Below are positions 54,091-57,455 of a stretch of 57,455 nucleotides of DNA, one piece after another. The position numbers and the translations under genes were made by a program. The first letter of the stretch is position 1. Each line of letters begins with the position of its first letter. The DNA comes from Stentor roeselii. Its lineage: Eukaryota; Ciliophora; Heterotrichea; Heterotrichida; Stentoridae. The notes beneath the pieces are model-generated. The model had not been told where the DNA came from and searched no databases. It saw only the letters and a list, made by a program, of their open reading frames with translations. The DNA lies in NCBI GenBank assembly GCA_006503475.1, contig RSEH01000284.1, positions 1 to 57,455 of the forward strand. The letters are read 5' to 3'.

Positions 54091-57000
54091 ATGTCAGCAG
54101 TTCTCGAAGCCCATCTTCTCGAAAAAGATAATTCCAAAAATATCCAAGCAGAACCAACATGCCCCAAACTACCTTCAGAAAAAAAGTCAACAATAGAACT
54201 TCTAGAAATCCAGAAAGCAATAAATAAAATTGAATCACTAGAAAATCCTGGAATTACTGAAGAAAGAATAAAAAAGCTCAAAGGCCATACCAACTGGGTA
54301 CTGAGTGCAGCCTTTAGCCCTGATGGCAAGTTCTTAGCCAGTGGATCAAAAGACTGCTTATTAAAATTATGGAGCCTTGCAGAGATGAAAGAAGAATTCA
54401 CATTCACTGGACATCGACATGAAGTGACTTGTGTTGTTTTCCTTAACGATTCTGAACTACTTGCCAGTGGTTCTCTTGACAAAACGATAAAAATCTGGAA
54501 TTTTAGTGAAAAAAAAGAAGAGTTTACACTTAATAAACATCAATATGGGATATTGTCTGTTGCTTGTAGTCCTAATGGCAAATTCCTTGCGAGTGGCTCG
54601 ATAGATAAGTCGATTAAGGTCTGGAATGTTGATGATAAACAAGAAGAATTCACTTTGTTAGGCCATAATCGGCAAGTCTCGAGTGTCGCTTTTAGTCCTG
54701 ATTGCAAATTTTTAGCTTCTGGGGCTTCAGATAAAAAAATAAAAATCTGGAATATTGAAGGAAAAAATGAAGAATTTTCTCTTGTTGGGCATCAAGATAA
54801 TGTTAAATGTGTGAGTTTCAGTATGGACTTGAAATATCTGGCTAGTGCTTCTGAAGATTATTCAGTGAAACTTTGGAATTTTGAAGATAGAAGAGAAGAA
54901 ACTACATTTCATGGGCATACAGGAATGGTTTTATGTTTGGACTTTAGTCATGATAGCAAGTTCCTTGTGAGTGCAGATGAAAATCAAATAATTATATGTT
55001 GGAATTTGGATGAGAAGAGAGAAGAGTTTACCTTGAAAGATCAAAAAGGAGGTATTTGCAGTGTCGCTTTTAGTCCTCGAGAAAAACTTCTAGCCAGTGC
55101 TTCTCGTGACAGAAGTATCAACATCTGGGATTTAGAGTACAAAAGGCCAGATAATATCATTCAAGGACTAAATCAAAGTATAAATAGTCTAAGCTTTACT
55201 CCTGACGGGAAACTTTTGGCAGGTCTTTCTGAAGATAAAAAAATAAAAGTCTGGAATCAGGAAAATAAACAAGAAGAGTTTTCATTCGAAGGGGAAGATG
55301 AAATAATCAACAGTCTTTCATTAAGTTATGACGGAAAGCTCCTGGCATGGACTCACTATTACTCAGTCAAACTATGGAACTTAAACAATATGACTGAAGA
55401 GTTTATCTTCAAAGGGCATTCTAATAATGTTTTAAGTGTTATCTTTAGTCCAAATGGATTAACTTTAGCAAGCTGTTCTGAAGATAAAACAATAAAACTT
55501 TGGAACATTTTAGAAAAAAAAGTTGAATTTACATTTGAAGGCCATGAGGATACAGTTTCCAGTATCGCTTTTACAAGTGATGAAAAAATCCTAGCAAGTG
55601 GTTCAAATGACTTTACAATTAAAATATGGGATTTAGAAACAAAGAAAGAAATTTTTCAGTTCCAAGATCTTCAGAGTGCAGTCAAATGTCTTGATTTCAG
55701 TCCTGATAATAAACAACTCATTAGTGGTTTATTAGATTCTTCAATAAAAATATTCAATATTGAAGAGAGGCGAGAAGTTTTTACTTTAAGAGGACATTTG
55801 AAACAAATAAAAAGTTTATTCTTTAGCTTGAATGGGGAATATCTAGTAAGTTCTTCTGAGGACAATACAATTAAGATCTGGAACTTTAATGAACTACGAG
55901 AAGAGTTTTCAGTGATTATTGATCAAGGCCAATTAGGATATGTTGGGTTTAACCCAAAGACAGTCCTTCTTGCACTCGGAATGAACAATGGAATTATAAA
56001 TTTATGGAAACTAGAAGAAAAAAACATAATCAAAGAATCGATTCAGTCTTCATACCGGTCTAATCAGTTCTTTTTCGATGAAAAATCAGTAAATAATGAA
56101 AGACTTAGCTTTTTCCCTGATTTTTTGAATTGTTTACAAATGCTAACAAAAAAAAAATATAAACTTATATCAAACTGGAATATTTTGATCACTAATTGCA
56201 ATTATACTCCACTTCATTTTGTTGTTTTTCAAGGACTAACTGAAGTGATTTCTTCAGTCTTGCAAAACCCTGAAAAAGTCCAACTAAAAGCTGATATCTT
56301 CGGAAGGTCTCCTTTATTTTATTCTATTTCTGGCCAGCACCAGTCAATTACTGATATGCTACTGAAGTTTCTCGCAGAAACTTTAGAAGAAGAACCTTTT
56401 CAATTATGTAAAACACTCGCAAGTTTCCATTCGATAAGAAAAGACTTTCCGTTGATAATTATTAATTCTTCACGATTTTTATGTGACTTTTTAGCGAATT
56501 GCTTGTTTTCTGGAAGTGATCCACCTGCATTTGGATTCGCCACAGAAAATATGAAATTTTTGGGAGGATTTATTAAAAATAATAAAGATTTCATTCAGGT
56601 ATCTGAACAGAATATAGAGCCTTTAAAAATCAAGGTGTCTAAACTTTTGATGCCTTCTTGTTATGGAAGCCAGTCAAGCATCGATTTATTAGATTCTCTG
56701 TTAAAGTCAACTGATAAAGACTTGTTTAAGCTTCAAATAGTGAATACATATATAAGGCTCAAATGGAACCAGCTGTGGAAATTTACTTTTTTCTACACTT
56801 GCTTGATTTGGCTTAATATTCTTCTAATAGCTTTATGCTTTACTAAATTGAATGAATCAATTTGGTGGGTAGTGACTATTTTATTGATTTTCATCAATGT
56901 TTTACTGGTCATTTGGGAAATTCTTCAGTTTATCACAACAGGTTTTCAATACTTCTGCAGTTTTTTAAACATTATAGATATTTTTAGAGTATTTATCACT

Positions 57001-57455
57001 GCAGCTTGGGTAATTGTAAATACTGTTGGATACCAAATCGTAGAAATTGATTGGATCGTTGTGATTCTCAGCAGTGTCCGAGGAGTTACAGGTTTCAGGT
57101 CATTTGACATGACGAGGTATTATATAAAGCTAATAGTTGAGTCATTAAAGAAAATTTTACCTTTTCTGAGTATTTTTATTTATACAACTCTCTGCTTTGG
57201 ACTTCTTAGTGCTGCTTCTAATGGAGTTAAAGTTAACTTCAAGACCGTCTGGATTGAGTCTTTTGCTTTGGTCACTGGAGATACAGATGACTATGATTTG
57301 AGCAAATTTAGTTTCTTGTATGTCACTTTCTTTTTGGCGACGATATTGAATGTTATTCTTATGCTGAATATGATCATTTCTATTCTCGGTGATTCTTTTG
57401 ATGAATTTCAAGTCCTTGCTATTTATTATGATCGAAAAGAGATGATTGAAGTAAT
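54091..57455 (+). CDS. WD40-ankyrin-TRP-like channel fusion, partial (cut at window end)
   Basis: ATG at 54091 opens a frame of at least 1121 codons with no stop in the window. Residues ~60-650 hold 14 WD40 repeats of about 42 aa (LKGHTNWVLSAAFSPDGKF type), enough for two seven-blade propellers; the linkers end KK/REEF(T/S). Residues ~715-770 (YTPLHFVVFQGLTEV, DIFGRSPLFYSISGQHQSI) are two ankyrin-like repeats. From ~890 six hydrophobic helices follow. A pore-like loop (WIESFALVTGDTDDYD) lies before the last helix, NVILMLNMIISILGDSFDEF, which matches TRP-family S6. This suggests a cation channel with a cytosolic propeller sensor; gating and ion choice are inference. The true C-terminus lies beyond 57455. 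Confidence 0.9.
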   Translation, partial: MSAVLEAHLLEKDNSKNIQAEPTCPKLPSEKKSTIELLEIQKAINKIESLENPGITEERIKKLKGHTNWVLSAAFSPDGKFLASGSKDCLLKLWSLAEMKEEFTFTGHRHEVTCVVFLNDSELLASGSLDKTIKIWNFSEKKEEFTLNKHQYGILSVACSPNGKFLASGSIDKSIKVWNVDDKQEEFTLLGHNRQVSSVAFSPDCKFLASGASDKKIKIWNIEGKNEEFSLVGHQDNVKCVSFSMDLKYLASASEDYSVKLWNFEDRREETTFHGHTGMVLCLDFSHDSKFLVSADENQIIICWNLDEKREEFTLKDQKGGICSVAFSPREKLLASASRDRSINIWDLEYKRPDNIIQGLNQSINSLSFTPDGKLLAGLSEDKKIKVWNQENKQEEFSFEGEDEIINSLSLSYDGKLLAWTHYYSVKLWNLNNMTEEFIFKGHSNNVLSVIFSPNGLTLASCSEDKTIKLWNILEKKVEFTFEGHEDTVSSIAFTSDEKILASGSNDFTIKIWDLETKKEIFQFQDLQSAVKCLDFSPDNKQLISGLLDSSIKIFNIEERREVFTLRGHLKQIKSLFFSLNGEYLVSSSEDNTIKIWNFNELREEFSVIIDQGQLGYVGFNPKTVLLALGMNNGIINLWKLEEKNIIKESIQSSYRSNQFFFDEKSVNNERLSFFPDFLNCLQMLTKKKYKLISNWNILITNCNYTPLHFVVFQGLTEVISSVLQNPEKVQLKADIFGRSPLFYSISGQHQSITDMLLKFLAETLEEEPFQLCKTLASFHSIRKDFPLIIINSSRFLCDFLANCLFSGSDPPAFGFATENMKFLGGFIKNNKDFIQVSEQNIEPLKIKVSKLLMPSCYGSQSSIDLLDSLLKSTDKDLFKLQIVNTYIRLKWNQLWKFTFFYTCLIWLNILLIALCFTKLNESIWWVVTILLIFINVLLVIWEILQFITTGFQYFCSFLNIIDIFRVFITAAWVIVNTVGYQIVEIDWIVVILSSVRGVTGFRSFDMTRYYIKLIVESLKKILPFLSIFIYTTLCFGLLSAASNGVKVNFKTVWIESFALVTGDTDDYDLSKFSFLYVTFFLATILNVILMLNMIISILGDSFDEFQVLAIYYDRKEMIEV

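Noticed and set aside
1-57455. Alternative genetic code (TAA/TAG as Gln or TGA as Trp)
   Set aside because: All three triplets end conserved genes at expected places and none appears inside the large conserved frames; in-frame stops occur only in introns and pseudogenes.
1-57455. CRISPR arrays, insertion sequences, prokaryotic operons
   Set aside because: No spaced repeats, transposase frames or terminal inverted repeats were seen; gene content is eukaryotic.

Overview
The window reads as a gene-dense piece of a ciliate macronuclear genome, most probably a heterotrich of the Stentor type. This is inferred from several signs. Long conserved frames, including one of 2199 codons, run without internal stops. 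TAA, TAG and TGA all end genes, so the code is standard. Intergenic spaces are tiny. At least two genes carry GT-AG introns of only 14-15 nt. The gene content leans to basal-body, axonemal and cortical proteins. DNA is about one-third G+C. No species call can be proven without a search.

Layout. 1-510: four tandem tRNA-Ile(AAU) genes, one divergent. 526-8970: a small basic protein, a giant PH-BEACH-WD40 protein and an RBBP4/MSI1-like WD40 protein. 9581-13367: a divergent beta-type tubulin and two tandem paralogous MORN proteins (minus strand). 13863-15498: small proteins (one MGCC acylation candidate, one Dpy-30/RIIa-like) and tRNA-Leu(UAA). 15569-18781: a WD40 protein, a PLK4-like kinase and, 27 bp away in divergent orientation, a small membrane protein. 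19663-25734: homeodomain protein, coiled-coil protein, ropporin/RSP11-like RIIa protein, SAM-cyclin Y fusion, two-repeat MYB protein, ceramide synthase. 25772-30321: a coiled-coil protein, a TBC RabGAP and a second coiled-coil gene, separated by two decayed copies that reveal an old tandem duplication with reciprocal loss. 30388-35789: a run of plus-strand genes 9-18 nt apart, then ELOF1. 36094-39435: an intracellular astacin-like protein lacking its catalytic glutamate, a FYVE-like coiled-coil protein and an HSF-like protein. 39731-46866: a PDI-like protein, EXOSC9/RRP45, choline/ethanolamine kinase, an EF-hand protein and a DUF229 sulfatase-like protein. 46906-47398: a UBE2W-like E2 rebuilt from four exons. 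47981-53520: a tail-anchored small protein, cobalamin-dependent methionine synthase and a CDPK. 54091 to the end: a 14-repeat WD40 protein fused to an ankyrin-like segment and a TRP-like channel, cut by the window edge.

There is no operon-like pathway. Genes are packed head-to-head, tail-to-tail and in tandem with little room for promoters. Several products could share membranes and cortex of a ciliated cell: four have N-terminal MG(C/N/A/K) acylation motifs and two end in CaaX-like boxes. The items most worth following are the 14-15 nt introns, the reciprocally decayed duplication, the WD40-channel fusion, the astacin pseudoprotease, and the abrupt strand-composition blocks that cross single open frames.
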